A stretch of DNA of 64,000 nt from positions 992,001-1,056,000 of the forward strand of contig NZ_NOII01000001.1 of assembly GCF_002245695.1 (NCBI RefSeq), read 5' to 3'. Shown here piece after piece: positions 44,295-53,939 of the stretch. The position numbers and the translations under genes are program-made. This DNA is from Fictibacillus aquaticus. GTDB lineage: Bacteria; Bacillota; Bacilli; Bacillales; Fictibacillaceae. The notes beneath the pieces are model-generated. The model made no database searches and had not been told where the DNA came from. It was given only the letters and a program-made list of their open reading frames with translations. How positions within the stretch are numbered: the first letter of the stretch is position 1; each line of letters begins with the position of its first letter.

Positions 44295-44316
44295 TTCGGG
44301 GGTACGGTACCCCGAA
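44295..44316. repeat. GGTACC palindrome family, compact perfect palindrome
   Basis: TTCGGGG-GTACGGTA-CCCCGAA, directly after the MalG-type gene. Confidence 0.7.
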
Positions 44317-44356
44317 AAGACAAAAATGCAAAAAAGTCCATATAGAGTGGACATCA

Positions 44357-44406
44357 AGCAGCCCCGAGAGGTCATCGACATGACCTCTTGGGGCTGTTTT
44401 TTTTTT
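44357..44406 (+). terminator. Strong terminator of the sugar ABC operon
   Basis: Long stem (AGCAGCCCCGAGAGGTCAT paired with ATGACCTCTTGGGGCTG-type arm) followed by about nine T. Confidence 0.93.
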
Positions 44407-44423
44407 ACATATGTCATTGGAAC

Positions 44424-44518
44424 GGATTTGCAGGTCTAATTCTGAATTTGCGGGTCGAAGTGAGAGTTTCTCGGGTCTAGATTGAAATTTACGGGTCTAA
44501 TTCTAAATTTGCGGGTCT
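44424..44518. repeat. Five-copy degenerate tandem repeat, period 20-21 bp
   Basis: Repeated core AATTTGCGGGTC with variable flanks, at about 44425, 44445, 44465, 44486 and 44506. No ORF. Between a terminator and a GNAT gene; nothing else in this stretch. Confidence 0.75.
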
Positions 44519-44610
44519 TGCCTATCTAGTGGCAATCATTTTGGCATAAGCTTAAACCATCCAGTGCGACTAACAAAAAGGCAGGTTTCTCATATGCTAA
44601 TTTCTCCATA

Positions 44611-45048
44611 CTAAAGTTTCTTCCTAAACGAATAACACCACTTCTCATAACCCATCTTTTCTTCATAAAAGCGATGAGCATCCTTGCGCTGCAAACCTGA
44701 TTCTAACGACACATAATGCGCTCCGTTTTCTTTTGCCCACTCATGGACAGCATTCAGAAGCTTTTCACCGTATCCAAGCGAACGGCGGCTGTTATCCGTT
44801 ATCAGGTCATAAATAAACACATGTCGCTTATTGTAAAAGTTAATCCTCAATCCAGCTCCAGCAAGCGCCACAATCGCATCACCATCATACCAGGCAAAAA
44901 GACGGTACCCCTCCTCTGCCATCTCGCTCAACAATTCAACATACTCAAGCTCTGTTAAGTCCGTCCGAAGCTGGCTCATAACAGGGTAAGCTTCTTTCCA
45001 CTGTTCAGCCGTTGTCAGTTCCAGAACTCTCTCTTTCACTGCACTCAT
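44611..45048 (-). CDS. GNAT acetyltransferase
   Basis: 145 residues. ADT-binding core DNSRRSLGYGEKLLNAVHEWAKENG (acetyl-CoA loop RRSLGYG), then LESGLQRKDAHRFYEEKMGYEK as the terminal block. Overlaps the preceding GNAT gene by four bases (ATGA), so translation is coupled. Confidence 0.82.
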   Translation of the reverse strand: MSAVKERVLELTTAEQWKEAYPVMSQLRTDLTELEYVELLSEMAEEGYRLFAWYDGDAIVALAGAGLRINFYNKRHVFIYDLITDNSRRSLGYGEKLLNAVHEWAKENGAHYVSLESGLQRKDAHRFYEEKMGYEKWCYSFRKKL

Positions 45049-45557
45049 TTCACTAGCCCCCTAATGTCTTCCCATCCGTATACACTTTCGTTCAGTTCTT
45101 TTCCTTCTATCTCAATCTTAAGGGTGTCGATTCTCTTAGCCCCGAGCTTCTCATAAAACTGTCGAGAGGGATTATCTTCCAGAACACAAACGATCATCGA
45201 GAAAATCCCTTGCTCTTTAAGCTCTTCAACCAAAGGCTCCATCAGCATCTTCCCGATCCCTTTGTGCTGGTATTCAGCCAGCACATAGATCGCATACAAT
45301 TCTCCATCAAATCCAGGATAATCTCCTGATCGTTCCGGACCGCCGTTTGCAAAACCAACGATCTCATCCTTCTCGTTTTCTGCAACAAATACTGTTGCTT
45401 TCGATAAAATATACTCCCATTGCTGCTCTTTACTTTCATAGGTCAGCTCATTTAAATGTTCATCCGGCACAATATTTCGGTATGTCGTTCTCCAGCTATC
45501 TACGTGTACTTTCGCGATGCTTTTTACATCAGCAGACGTTGCTTTTCTTATTTTCAT
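45045..45557 (-). CDS. GNAT acetyltransferase
   Basis: 170 residues. ELYAIYVLAEYQHKGIGKMLMEPLV is the acetyl-CoA site and VLEDNPSRQFYEKLGAKRID is the C-terminal block. ATG at 45555-45557 has GAGGG eight bases upstream; the upstream extension of the frame is unsupported. Pairs with the next GNAT gene in an operon that also follows the GrpB gene. Confidence 0.83.
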   Translation of the reverse strand: MKIRKATSADVKSIAKVHVDSWRTTYRNIVPDEHLNELTYESKEQQWEYILSKATVFVAENEKDEIVGFANGGPERSGDYPGFDGELYAIYVLAEYQHKGIGKMLMEPLVEELKEQGIFSMIVCVLEDNPSRQFYEKLGAKRIDTLKIEIEGKELNESVYGWEDIRGLVK

Positions 45558-45590
45558 GTAAACAGCCCTCTTCCAAAAATTCCGTTTCAT

Positions 45591-46121
45591 CTATCTTTCA
45601 CGCCACTCCATCGCTTTTCGCTCCAGGTTCTTCACAAACTCATCCTTGCCTTCACTGTATCCGACAATATCATCCGGGAACTCATTCGCTAGCCGCGCCT
45701 TCAACTCGCCATACTCCGCCGCTTCTTCTGGATGCGATCGTAAATAATCACGAACTGCGAGATGGCGCCCGATATCATGCTGATTATCTACCTGAAACAC
45801 GTGTATTTGATGTGTCCTGTTCTCCCCGCCCTTGCGGAAATACCGCCTGCCAGGCATACCAGCCTCCCCAAGCGGCTCATACCCAATTTCTATCATCTTC
45901 TCATTAAACGCATCCACTTTTTCAATATCGTGAACGACCGGCATCATATCGATAACAGGCTTCGCTTTCAGTTCAGGAACCGACGTGCTTCCAATATGAT
46001 GGATGTCCACCAGCTCTCCATTAAAAATATCCCGTATCCTGGCTGCCTCTTCTTCAAACTTAGCAGCCCATCTCAAATCATAATCCGTCACTTTAATGTT
46101 CATCGCACGGTTAAATGTCAT
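45591..46121 (-). CDS. GrpB family (UPF0157) protein
   Basis: 176 residues of nucleotidyltransferase-like fold. VDIHHIGSTSVPELKAKPVIDMMPVV is the family signature (GSTSVPGLxAKPIIDI), with HVFQVDNQHDIGRHLAVRDYLRSHP downstream. Biochemical role not established. AGGAGG precedes the ATG; 12 bases after the upstream gene. Confidence 0.85.
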   Translation of the reverse strand: MTFNRAMNIKVTDYDLRWAAKFEEEAARIRDIFNGELVDIHHIGSTSVPELKAKPVIDMMPVVHDIEKVDAFNEKMIEIGYEPLGEAGMPGRRYFRKGGENRTHQIHVFQVDNQHDIGRHLAVRDYLRSHPEEAAEYGELKARLANEFPDDIVGYSEGKDEFVKNLERKAMEWRER

Positions 46122-46133
46122 CCTAATTCCTCC

Positions 46134-46955
46134 TTAGTCAGAATGCGACAGCCTCTCCGCTTCATCCTCCAAGCCCATCAAGATCAGCTGATCCACCAAA
46201 AAGCTTTTTACTTCTCCATTTTCATGCAGCAATCCAAGCGACTGCGCATCCCGCAAAAATGCCAGTCTGGATTCATAGCCTGCAGACGAAAAAAAAGGCT
46301 GAATCTTTGATAGTTGCAACTCTTCTTGCCGCCTCAAATCGAAACGTTTATGCTCCTCTGTCTCACTCGCCCTATTCACTACCCCAATGCCATCTTCAGT
46401 TTCCACCACTATCTCCTTGTACCGTTCATTTCGGTCTGTATTATAATAGTCCAAGATATCAGGAAGTGGCTGCAATTGAAAAGTTTGTTGAAACAGCTCT
46501 TTTACTTCATCCTTTTGACTACCCCCAGTGATATCTGGATACTCCTCTGCAACCTTAAGATAATATTCTTCACTTACGTTGTTATCCAGCACCTCGAGCG
46601 CAGGAGGATGACAGCACAATAACGTCATAAAGTCCCGTATATTCCTCGCTACAATTTGTACCGGATCATCAAAATCCATTGGGATCACTCGGACAATGTA
46701 CGCTTCCTCCAAATCCCGAACTTGTCCAAATTCCGTCAAAAATCCAAAATGAATACCATCTACTCCCGGCCGTGCGAACGGGATGACATCCAGCGGGGTG
46801 TTCAAATACCTTGATTCCAAGCCCTCTATTGCAAAATACAGACCGAGTAAATCGCCATACTGCAGCTTCCCCCGCTCCTTTAATTCATTCTGCAACGCTA
46901 TAATTTTCTTTAGCGTCTCAGGCACTTCATATTTCCCGTAGCTTTTGTTCGCCAT
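46134..46955 (-). CDS. Hypothetical protein
   Basis: 273 residues, no signal or membrane segment. It contains DGIHFGFLTEFGQVRDLEEAYIVRVIPMDF, recalling SMI1/KNR4-like immunity/scaffold proteins, but the match is not firm. First gene of the run GrpB-GNAT-GNAT. Function unknown. Confidence 0.55.
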   Translation of the reverse strand: MANKSYGKYEVPETLKKIIALQNELKERGKLQYGDLLGLYFAIEGLESRYLNTPLDVIPFARPGVDGIHFGFLTEFGQVRDLEEAYIVRVIPMDFDDPVQIVARNIRDFMTLLCCHPPALEVLDNNVSEEYYLKVAEEYPDITGGSQKDEVKELFQQTFQLQPLPDILDYYNTDRNERYKEIVVETEDGIGVVNRASETEEHKRFDLRRQEELQLSKIQPFFSSAGYESRLAFLRDAQSLGLLHENGEVKSFLVDQLILMGLEDEAERLSHSD

Positions 46956-47032
46956 TATCCCGCTCCATTTCTATTTATCCCTCTCTATCTATATTCAACC
47001 CGAACACTTTCCTCCCTTTTGATCACATAAAA

Positions 47033-47062
47033 AAAAGCCCAGATTTTCCATTCTGAGCATTT
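47033..47062 (-). terminator. Terminator after the GNAT gene
   Basis: GCTCAGA / TCTGGGC hairpin followed on the minus strand by a T run. Confidence 0.7.
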
Positions 47063-47065
47063 GTA

Positions 47066-47539
47066 TTATAGAACTATCTCCATGGATATTCTTGTAGTTG
47101 AATACCCGAGTTTCTTGTATAACCGGTAAGCCCCTTCATTACTTCCGAAAACACTTAATCCAATTGATTTCACGCCATATTCTTTGAGCATAGCTTGAAG
47201 CTTTTCAAGCGTTTTCGTTCCATACCCTTTGCCTCTTTGGGATTCGTCGATTAAGATATGGTACAAATAGGCTTGATTAATTTCTGATATGATACTGTAC
47301 CAGAGAAATCCGACTTTTTCGTTGGAATGAGTGTCTTTAATATTGTATAAATATTGCCCATCAGTAGATAATCCATCCTTAAACAGGTCATTCATCATCA
47401 TTTCTGTTTCTTCCAACGCCTGCTCCATTGTTAGGTTAAAGTTTTTGGTGATTTCCTGCGCATGATCAGGAATCAAAAAATCTATATATCTTTTAAATTC
47501 AACTTCATCTACTTTTTCTAACTTAATCATTTTTCGCAC
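47066..47539 (-). CDS. GNAT acetyltransferase
   Basis: 157 residues. AYLYHILIDESQRGKGYGTKTLEKLQ is the acetyl-CoA motif (RGKGYG), and LSVFGSNEGAYRLYKKLGYSTTRISM is the C-terminal fold end. Single gene with its own terminator. Target unknown. Confidence 0.84.
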   Translation of the reverse strand: MRKMIKLEKVDEVEFKRYIDFLIPDHAQEITKNFNLTMEQALEETEMMMNDLFKDGLSTDGQYLYNIKDTHSNEKVGFLWYSIISEINQAYLYHILIDESQRGKGYGTKTLEKLQAMLKEYGVKSIGLSVFGSNEGAYRLYKKLGYSTTRISMEIVL

Positions 47540-47805
47540 TCCATTCTATTACGTCGACAAGACCAATCCTGCATTCATACTAGATAGTTCTTACCTTTTA
47601 TAATCAGTCACTCAATTCTACCATCTTGGAAGAACTTGTATATAGTTATCCTCACGTTTGAAACATTAACAAATTCATAGATACCATTGAAGAAAATTTC
47701 GAATCCTTAATTATTACCCCGTAAAAAAATCGATATTTCGCTTTATTTACCGAAATGAAGTAAAATAGTATTAATAGTAAAAAATAGGAAATGAGGGGTG
47801 ATTAC

Positions 47806-48375
47806 TTGAATAGCAGAATGCACCAATTATTTGATGAGCAAAGAAGTGTGCATGTCGTATATAAGTATAACGACATGAAGAATTACGTTGAACAAGCTGT
47901 GAGTTATATCGAAAATGGTATCATGGCGGGAGATTACGTTATATTTATTGAAAACGAACGAATACACCGCTTGATTCAAAAAGAACTGAACACACGGCTT
48001 TCGAAAGAACAGCGCGAATTCTTCCATCATGTAAACAACTTCGATTTCTATTATTCAAGTGGCAGCTATCATCCTCCTGCGATCGTGAATTATTTTAGTA
48101 AAACGGTACAGCCATACTTGGAAAATAATAAAACATTCCGGTTTTGGGCACATGTTGAATGGGCCACGATGGAAGATCCGCTTCACCTTATTGAGGATTT
48201 AGAAAAAGTAATAGACGGAGCGGTCAATGAAATGTCATTTCCTTTAATTTGTGCGTACGAAGCAGCAAGGATGCCCGACTACCTTAAAACAGTGTTAATG
48301 GAAACACATCCATATGTATTGCTTGAAGATGGTTTTATTGAGTCTGAGCAATATCTGCCTAAGATTAGAAGCTAA
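47806..48375 (+). CDS. MEDS domain (DcmR-type sensory) protein
   Basis: 189 residues. Matches MEDS proteins such as DcmR sensory domains: VHVVYKYNDMKNYVEQAVSYIENGIMAGDYVIFIENE, the segment FRFWAHVEW, and the closing ICAYEAARMPDYLKTVLMETHPYVL. TTG at 47806 follows GAGGGG at seven bases. In other bacteria such domains bind hydrocarbon-like ligands or act in stress-signalling proteins; here no output domain is present. Ligand unknown. Confidence 0.75.
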   Translation: MNSRMHQLFDEQRSVHVVYKYNDMKNYVEQAVSYIENGIMAGDYVIFIENERIHRLIQKELNTRLSKEQREFFHHVNNFDFYYSSGSYHPPAIVNYFSKTVQPYLENNKTFRFWAHVEWATMEDPLHLIEDLEKVIDGAVNEMSFPLICAYEAARMPDYLKTVLMETHPYVLLEDGFIESEQYLPKIRS

Positions 48376-48383
48376 AGCCGCTA

Positions 48384-48411
48384 AAAGCACCAGCCGGGCC
48401 GCTGGTGCTTT
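48384..48411. terminator. Bidirectional terminator
   Basis: AAAGCACCAGC / GCTGGTGCTTT hairpin between the MEDS and phosphatase genes. Confidence 0.85.
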
Positions 48412-49059
48412 CTATCTGTCTCTAAGGTCTGTATCTTCCCTGATAAACTGAATGACTTCCCCTGCTGGAGTAACCTTTACGCCTGTTAGGTAGCCTAAGT
48501 ATGCAGCGCCGGTATCGATGTTCCAAGCGTTGCTTTTATTGTCGTGTGTCGGGATATCGCATGGTGTGTGGCCGTAAATCTGCAGCTTGCCGATATCTTT
48601 CAATGGGCTGCGGTTCCACAACACACCAAACTCGTTATCTTCATTGAACGGGTCCTCGCCTTGTTCCGATATTCCCGCGTGGCTGATAAACAAGTGATTA
48701 TTCTCCCAAAACAGCGGCAGCTCTTTCATCCATCTCACATCATTCTCACAGTCTCGGTCCACGTTTTGATACTGCCTCAACGTATCATCGCCGCACTGCC
48801 GGAGCCAGTTTTCATTATGCTTCACGAAAAAATGCTCAATAATTTCAAACTCATGATTGCCTTTTAAAAACACTGCTGTATTAGGAAATTCCGCACTTAA
48901 TTCCCGAGCAAATCTGACCATCTGCGGAGAATTTCTCCCGCGGTCAATTAAATCACCAAGCTGAATCAGAACTTCTCTTTCACGATCCCAATAAGTATTG
49001 ATCATATTCTTAAATGTATGATAACAGCCGTGAACATCGCCAATGACAAAGTAATTCAA
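48412..49059 (-). CDS. PPP-family metallophosphatase (PrpE/ApaH-like)
   Basis: 215 residues. All PPP motifs: GDVHGC, GDLIDRG, GNHE and SHAG. Likely hydrolyses phosphoproteins or dinucleoside polyphosphates. TTG at 49059 with GGAG upstream is the start; the longer open frame upstream begins inside the palindromic repeat. Confidence 0.85.
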   Translation of the reverse strand: MNYFVIGDVHGCYHTFKNMINTYWDREREVLIQLGDLIDRGRNSPQMVRFARELSAEFPNTAVFLKGNHEFEIIEHFFVKHNENWLRQCGDDTLRQYQNVDRDCENDVRWMKELPLFWENNHLFISHAGISEQGEDPFNEDNEFGVLWNRSPLKDIGKLQIYGHTPCDIPTHDNKSNAWNIDTGAAYLGYLTGVKVTPAGEVIQFIREDTDLRDR

Positions 49060-49093
49060 TAGATTTGCTCCTTTTCTTCTTTCTAAGATTACT

Positions 49094-49126
49094 GGGGGTA
49101 CGGTACCGACTTGGTACCGTACCCCC
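49094..49126. repeat. GGTACC palindrome family, perfect inverted repeat
   Basis: GGGGGTACGGTACC, five-base loop, GGTACCGTACCCCC: 14-bp perfect stem, upstream of the phosphatase gene. Confidence 0.85.
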
Positions 49127-49178
49127 ACCGGAAATCCTTCTCTTCTAATACTATCATTTTGGAAGAACTTGTATAAAA

Positions 49179-49205
49179 GAAAAACACTCGCAGATGCAAG
49201 TGTTT
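49179..49205 (-). terminator. Terminator of pheA
   Basis: AAACACTCGCA / TGCAAGTGTTT hairpin followed on the minus strand by a T-rich stretch. Confidence 0.75.
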
Positions 49206-49236
49206 CACTTTTGACTTTACCCTCGGCTTATTTCTT

Positions 49237-50061
49237 TTAAAGCTTCGTCGTACCATAACTCCCGAGCACCCGCACATCATGCCCGAATGCCTGCAGAATC
49301 GTGATCGCCTTTTTCATCTTCTCTTCCTGCATGCCGTTCAGTGCTTCGATAAAGAAGTGATACGTTCCGAGCTGTTTTTTCGTCGGCCGTGATTCAATCC
49401 AGCTTAAGTTGATCGAAAGTGCCGAAAAGACGTTCAGAATAGAAGACAACACACCCGAATAGTCTTCAGTCGGCGAGATGAGCAGCATTGTTTTCGTCTG
49501 CTCCTGCACAGGTTTGCACTTCTTTTTGCTAATCACGACAAAACGCGTGTGGTTGTTGCTGTTATCTTGAATAGCGCTTTTGGCGATTTGCAGATCAAAG
49601 ACCTCAGCTGCATACCTCGATGCAATAGCTGCTACGTCTTTTCGCTCTTGATTTTTTACTGCTTGAGCAGCTGCAGATGTGCTGTCGAATTGCCGTGTCT
49701 TCACCTTTGACTGCCTGATGAAATCCCTGCATTGAGCCAAGGCAGGCACGATCGACCACACCTCATTAATCTCGTCCAGCGAAGCTCCTTCAATCGTAAG
49801 CAGGTTTAATGAAACCGGAAAAATGACCTCTGCTTCGATAAACAAATCGTGCGTCAATAATCCATCGGCAGTAATCGTAATCGTACCTTCAATCGAGTTT
49901 TCGATCGGCACGATTCCTTTATCGGCCGTTCCATCGCCGACAGCTTCAAGCACATCGACGATTGAACCGCTTTTATGCCATTCCACATCTTCATTCGTAA
50001 AATAACGCAGCGCTGCTTCTTCTGAAAAACTTCCTTGAGGTCCTAGGTATGCTACTCTCAT
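49237..50061 (-). CDS. pheA: Prephenate dehydratase
   Basis: 274 residues. Converts prephenate to phenylpyruvate in phenylalanine synthesis. The catalytic domain opens RVAYLGPQGSFSEEAALRYF and has VPIENSIEGTITITADGL and the TRF-type segment NNHTRFVVISK with the conserved Thr. A C-terminal ACT domain (GVLSSILNVFSALSINLSWIESRPTK) indicates feedback by phenylalanine. No chorismate mutase domain is present, as in other Bacillus PheA proteins. No attenuator was recognised upstream. Confidence 0.92.
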   Translation of the reverse strand: MRVAYLGPQGSFSEEAALRYFTNEDVEWHKSGSIVDVLEAVGDGTADKGIVPIENSIEGTITITADGLLTHDLFIEAEVIFPVSLNLLTIEGASLDEINEVWSIVPALAQCRDFIRQSKVKTRQFDSTSAAAQAVKNQERKDVAAIASRYAAEVFDLQIAKSAIQDNSNNHTRFVVISKKKCKPVQEQTKTMLLISPTEDYSGVLSSILNVFSALSINLSWIESRPTKKQLGTYHFFIEALNGMQEEKMKKAITILQAFGHDVRVLGSYGTTKL

Positions 50062-50397
50062 TCTGTTTAAACGCCTGCCTTTTTTCTTTTCATATCAGTA
50101 TACATGGAATGCAACGTTACACCAACATAAAAAGCAATTCTACTTTATATTTTCTCATTAAAATTAAAGTTCCAAAGTTCATCAGAAATAAACCGCCATT
50201 CCAAGCATTGTCAAAGACCAATAACTTGTTAAAAAAATTATAAGACCGATTTTAATGGCCAAAAGCACGCCCCAACCCCTGGTTGTACTGTAAACATAAC
50301 GGTAGTGCTATGTTTCGACATAACTTCGCATATCCAACTAAATGACTATACTTTATAATGGATTAAAATCCCTTTCCACTAAAAAGGAGAATTGACG
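50062..50397. other. Intergenic region, little recognisable
   Basis: 336 bases. A TATAAT (50355-50360) lies 38 bases before the RsbR-like gene; its -35 is unclear. A weak inverted repeat (AACATA / TATGTT) is at about 50292-50312. Nothing else seen. Confidence 0.4.
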
Positions 50398-51243
50398 TTG
50401 GAGACGATAAACCAATCCTTACTTAACAAGATTGGTAATGAATTAAGTAATCAGTCCTTTCACATCGCGAAACAAGTTTTAACAGATCGTTTTAATAGAT
50501 TTCCAGTTAAAAATAACATACCGCACAATAAAGAGATGTCACACGAATTTATTAAAACGTTCATTATACTTTTCGGTGAATCTCTCATGAACTCCGACCT
50601 ACAAGAAGCCGAGAGAACATTAATGAATTGGGCAGATCAGACGGCTAATTTTGCTGTGAAATACGGCCAGTCTCTTGATGTTGCACTGCAGCCTATTCCT
50701 TTCGTACGATTGGAAATCATTGCAGTTCTCAAGAATATCGCTGAAATTGAAGACATTCCGATGACCGAGTGGTTTGATGTAATAAAAAAAATCGCGATTC
50801 TCTTTGATTTTGCTCATTATCGTTTTTGTGAAACGTACGTCGAGAACTATCAAAAAAAGGATGCTGAACTTAAAAATACACTTCAGCAATACGCTTATTC
50901 AGTCGTTCCGCTTTTTGAAGGGCTCGGCGTACTCCCATTAAAAGGACAGATCGAATCTGAGGAAATGTTTCTAAAGGACACCGTCTTACATCAGTGCCTG
51001 GAGCAAAAATTAACCGCGCTTATCATTGATTTATCAGGTGTATACACATTGAACGAAAACTCCATTATTGAGGTTTTTCAGCTGACTGATGCTTTGAAAC
51101 TGCTTGGCGTTAGAATAATCCTAACTGGTTTCAGGCCCGAACTTGCCATAAAAGCAATCCAATTGAATGTCCAGCTTGACCGTGTACAAACGTTGGGAAG
51201 CCTTAAACAAGCTCTTTCCGCGTTACAATATACAAAAAACTAA
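50398..51243 (+). CDS. RsbR-type STAS protein (stressosome co-antagonist-like)
   Basis: 281 residues. The N-terminal half is an all-helical globin-like domain as in RsbR paralogues; the C-terminal STAS domain (from about residue 160) has VVPLFEGLGVLPLKGQIESEEM and LIIDLSGVYTLNENSIIEVF. In B. subtilis such proteins form the 1.8-MDa stressosome that controls RsbT and SigB. The phospho-acceptor Thr residues of RsbR could not be placed surely. TTG at 50398 has GGAG eight bases upstream. No RsbS/RsbT genes are adjacent. Confidence 0.78.
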   Translation: METINQSLLNKIGNELSNQSFHIAKQVLTDRFNRFPVKNNIPHNKEMSHEFIKTFIILFGESLMNSDLQEAERTLMNWADQTANFAVKYGQSLDVALQPIPFVRLEIIAVLKNIAEIEDIPMTEWFDVIKKIAILFDFAHYRFCETYVENYQKKDAELKNTLQQYAYSVVPLFEGLGVLPLKGQIESEEMFLKDTVLHQCLEQKLTALIIDLSGVYTLNENSIIEVFQLTDALKLLGVRIILTGFRPELAIKAIQLNVQLDRVQTLGSLKQALSALQYTKN

Positions 51244-51314
51244 TAGAACCAATAAAAAAATGCAGTGAACCTTTTGAAGGCTTCACTGCATTTTTTGGTG
51301 TAGTTGAGGGTGCG

Positions 51315-53645
51315 TTAGGTCGACGGGTTATTCCGCAAAAACAGGTTGGACGAGCCTACACTATAAAACTGCAAGTGATGCATAGCCCGCGTGCAGGCCG
51401 TGTAAAACAATCTGCGCAGGCTCTCATCTCCATACACTTCTTCTGATGCGTCATAAATAATAACTGCATCGAATTCGATACCTTTGGCCAAATACGCCGG
51501 TATAACAACCACGCCTTGCTCGAATTCCATCGTACCGCTTTTTACGAGTTTAATATCTTCAATGCCGCTCAAGGAATCGTATGCAGCGATGCTTTCTGCC
51601 GCAGATTTGCAGATAATCGCTATAGTGCTGTACGCCCTTTTCCGTAAGTCTTCCACTTTGGAAGCGATGGCGCGGTGCAATTCAGCCCGGGTAGCCAGCT
51701 GCGTTAATATAGGTTTTTCTCCATCACGTTCAAAAGCCGCAATCTTTTCGCCATCAGGTATGAGTCCCCGTGTAAATTCTACGATCGGTTTAGTCGATCG
51801 ATAGCTTCGGGTCAAGTTAATCGAAATCGTTTCATCCGGACCATATAACTCAGTCAGCACACGAAAATCAACACTTTCATTCGCATGAGCAAATATCGCT
51901 TGGTTAAAGTCACCGAGCACGGTCATTTTAGCTGAAGGAAACAACCGTTTCAAAAACTCGAATTGAAACGGAGAATAATCTTGCGCCTCGTCCACAAGGA
52001 CATGTTTGATCGAGCTGTTCGTTTGAAAGCCTAGAATCAATTCTTTTAAAAGTAAAAATGGAGTCGCATCTTCGTAAAATAGTTTACCTTCGTCCAGCAT
52101 TTCTTCGGTCGAGAGGCAAATATCCGGCCACTCTCCGGGCAGGTCATAGCCAACCCACTTCTTCACCTGTATCGAATCATTAAAAAACCGCCTGTATATT
52201 CCTTTAATGTCGATGAAACTAAGCGCCTTAATCCGCTTTCGCAGAGGCTTTAACTTCCGGCTTACCATTAACCGGGCAAGCGCTTCAGGCTCCATTTCAT
52301 AATCATGAATCGCCTCTCCTTTATAGCCTCGCTTTCCCGCTAAGTAGGTATGTGCTTTATGGTAATCCTCATTGCTCAGAAGCTCGATTTCTTCCTGTAC
52401 CTACGGCTTTGCCCACTCAACCTTTTCGGCTGCATCTATTTGCTTTAGCAGCCAATCCTTCAACTTTTCAACTCTATTATGAAAACGAAGTGATGTGTCG
52501 CTGCTATAAAACGCATCCTCCATTTGTTTAGCAGTAACCATTGTTTTTCCTCGGAAGTTCATTCCTTTGAAAACCATTCCGGATTGTTCGAGTGACTCAC
52601 TGTATGTGTTAATCGCGTCAAAAAAACGAGTAGAAGCCTTGAACCTGATGCTTGAAAGCCTGGTTTCGTATAAGTGATCATCCCCTGCCGTCAGCACATA
52701 TTCCAATTGATCGTAAGGATTCTCAACTTCAAAATCACTTTTTAAGCGGCGATTTAAATATTCCTGAAATGTGACTTGCTGCATATTCTCTTCGCCGAGT
52801 TCTGGCAGCACATTGGACACGTAATGATTAAACATTGAATTTGGTGAAAATAAAATGATTTGATCCGCATTCAGCACATCTCGATATTTATAAAGTAAAT
52901 AAGCAATCCGCTGAAGTGCAGCTGATGTTTTGCCGCTGCCAGCCGCACCATGTACAATGAGCATCAGCCCGCGTTCGTGCCGGATGATACGGTTTTGCTC
53001 TTGTTGAATGGTCGCAACGATACTATGCATCTGTTTGTCTGAACCTTTACCCAGCACTTGCTGTAAAATCTCGTCACCAATCGTGAGACTCGTATCAAAC
53101 ATCGATTGAATAATGCCGTCCCGGATGAGATATTGCCACTTTTTCTCCAGCGTGCCATGGATAATGCCTCCGGGTGTCGTATACTTGGCAGGCCCTGGGG
53201 AACAGTCGTAGTAGACACTCGAGACCGGCGCTCTCCAGTCGTAAACGAGAAAATGTTCTCCACTTTCATCACAGAGAGTTGAGGTGCCTATATAAATTCG
53301 TTCCGCAGAAGAATCCCCTTCTTCCATATAATCGATTCGGCCAAAATAGGGCACCTCTTGCATACGCCGCAGCGCAGATAATCTCTTGGAAGCATGTCTA
53401 TGGGTGCTTTGGCTGACAGACAAAGCTTGAGCTTCTTGCCTCAAGCCGATGATCGTCTCAAGATAATCATCGAAAGTATCTAAATTCACCTTTACTTCAT
53501 CCCAAAAGTGTTTGCGGATATTCACAACTTCCATCACACGCCTGGAAGTTTCGTCCTCCAATCGATTGATTTGATCAGAAATGACCTCCATTACGCTGTC
53601 CACTCGTTTTTGCTCTTGGCGAAGATACGCATTCATCGCAAACAC
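51315..53645 (-). pseudogene. helD: HelD-type DNA helicase, interrupted by one in-frame amber codon
   Basis: A 776-codon frame with the full HelD layout (about 775 residues in B. subtilis) except for a TAG at 52401-52403. First part (53645-52401): RNAP-binding coiled coil with QINRLEDETSRR, then Walker A VHGAAGSGKTSAALQR near residue 235. Second part: DEAQDYSPFQFEFLKRLF, the Q-motif-like TVLGDFNQAIF, SINLTRSYRST and PAYLAKGIEFDAVIIYDA. HelD recycles stalled RNA polymerase. Sequence runs straight through the stop in the same frame, so a single base change is the simplest cause. The downstream half could start at ATG 52295 but would lack Walker A. Confidence 0.85.
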
Positions 53646-53668
53646 TCCTTTTTTATAAAAATAAGGGG

Positions 53669-53867
53669 TTGACGGGTATGGATTTTATGATGTATAATTA
53701 AAATAGGGATAATATACACATAAAATCAAAATAACCGTGTAACTATATAAATTTACCACATTTCTTTCTATTTAACAATGTATTTTTGTGTTTCGGCGGC
53801 AAGGAGTTCCAATATAATGAAAAGCCCCCTTTCTAAGGATAAATTTCTGGAAAGGGGGCTTTTTTCG
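53669..53867 (+). ncRNA. Candidate short transcript with promoter and terminator
   Basis: TTGACG (53669-53674), 18-base spacer, TATAAT (53693-53698), and about 120 bases later a strong hairpin (AAAGCCCCCTTTC / GAAAGGGGGCTTT) with T run ending 53867. No ORF of usual length between; a short frame begins MKSPLSK at the hairpin. Could be an sRNA, an untranslated leader, or a terminator for another transcript. Confidence 0.35.
53819..53867 (+). terminator. Rho-independent terminator
   Basis: AAAGCCCCCTTTC / GAAAGGGGGCTTT stem with about 20-base loop and six T following. Confidence 0.85.
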
Positions 53868-53939
53868 TTACTCTTGCAGTTGATTAAATATCACAATAGC
53901 AAAAGAAATGCACTTCTGAAATCAACTGAGCTCGTCGAT

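Noticed and set aside
44424-44518. CRISPR-like array
   Set aside because: Units are only 20-21 bp in total, degenerate and without distinct spacers; no cas genes.
49060-49128. Longer N-terminus for the phosphatase
   Set aside because: It is encoded by the GGTACC palindrome; the TTG start with GGAG just before the GDVHG region fits better.
51315-53645. Amber codon decoded as pyrrolysine
   Set aside because: HelD is not a Pyl-containing family and Bacillaceae lack Pyl genes as far as known; a nonsense mutation is simpler.
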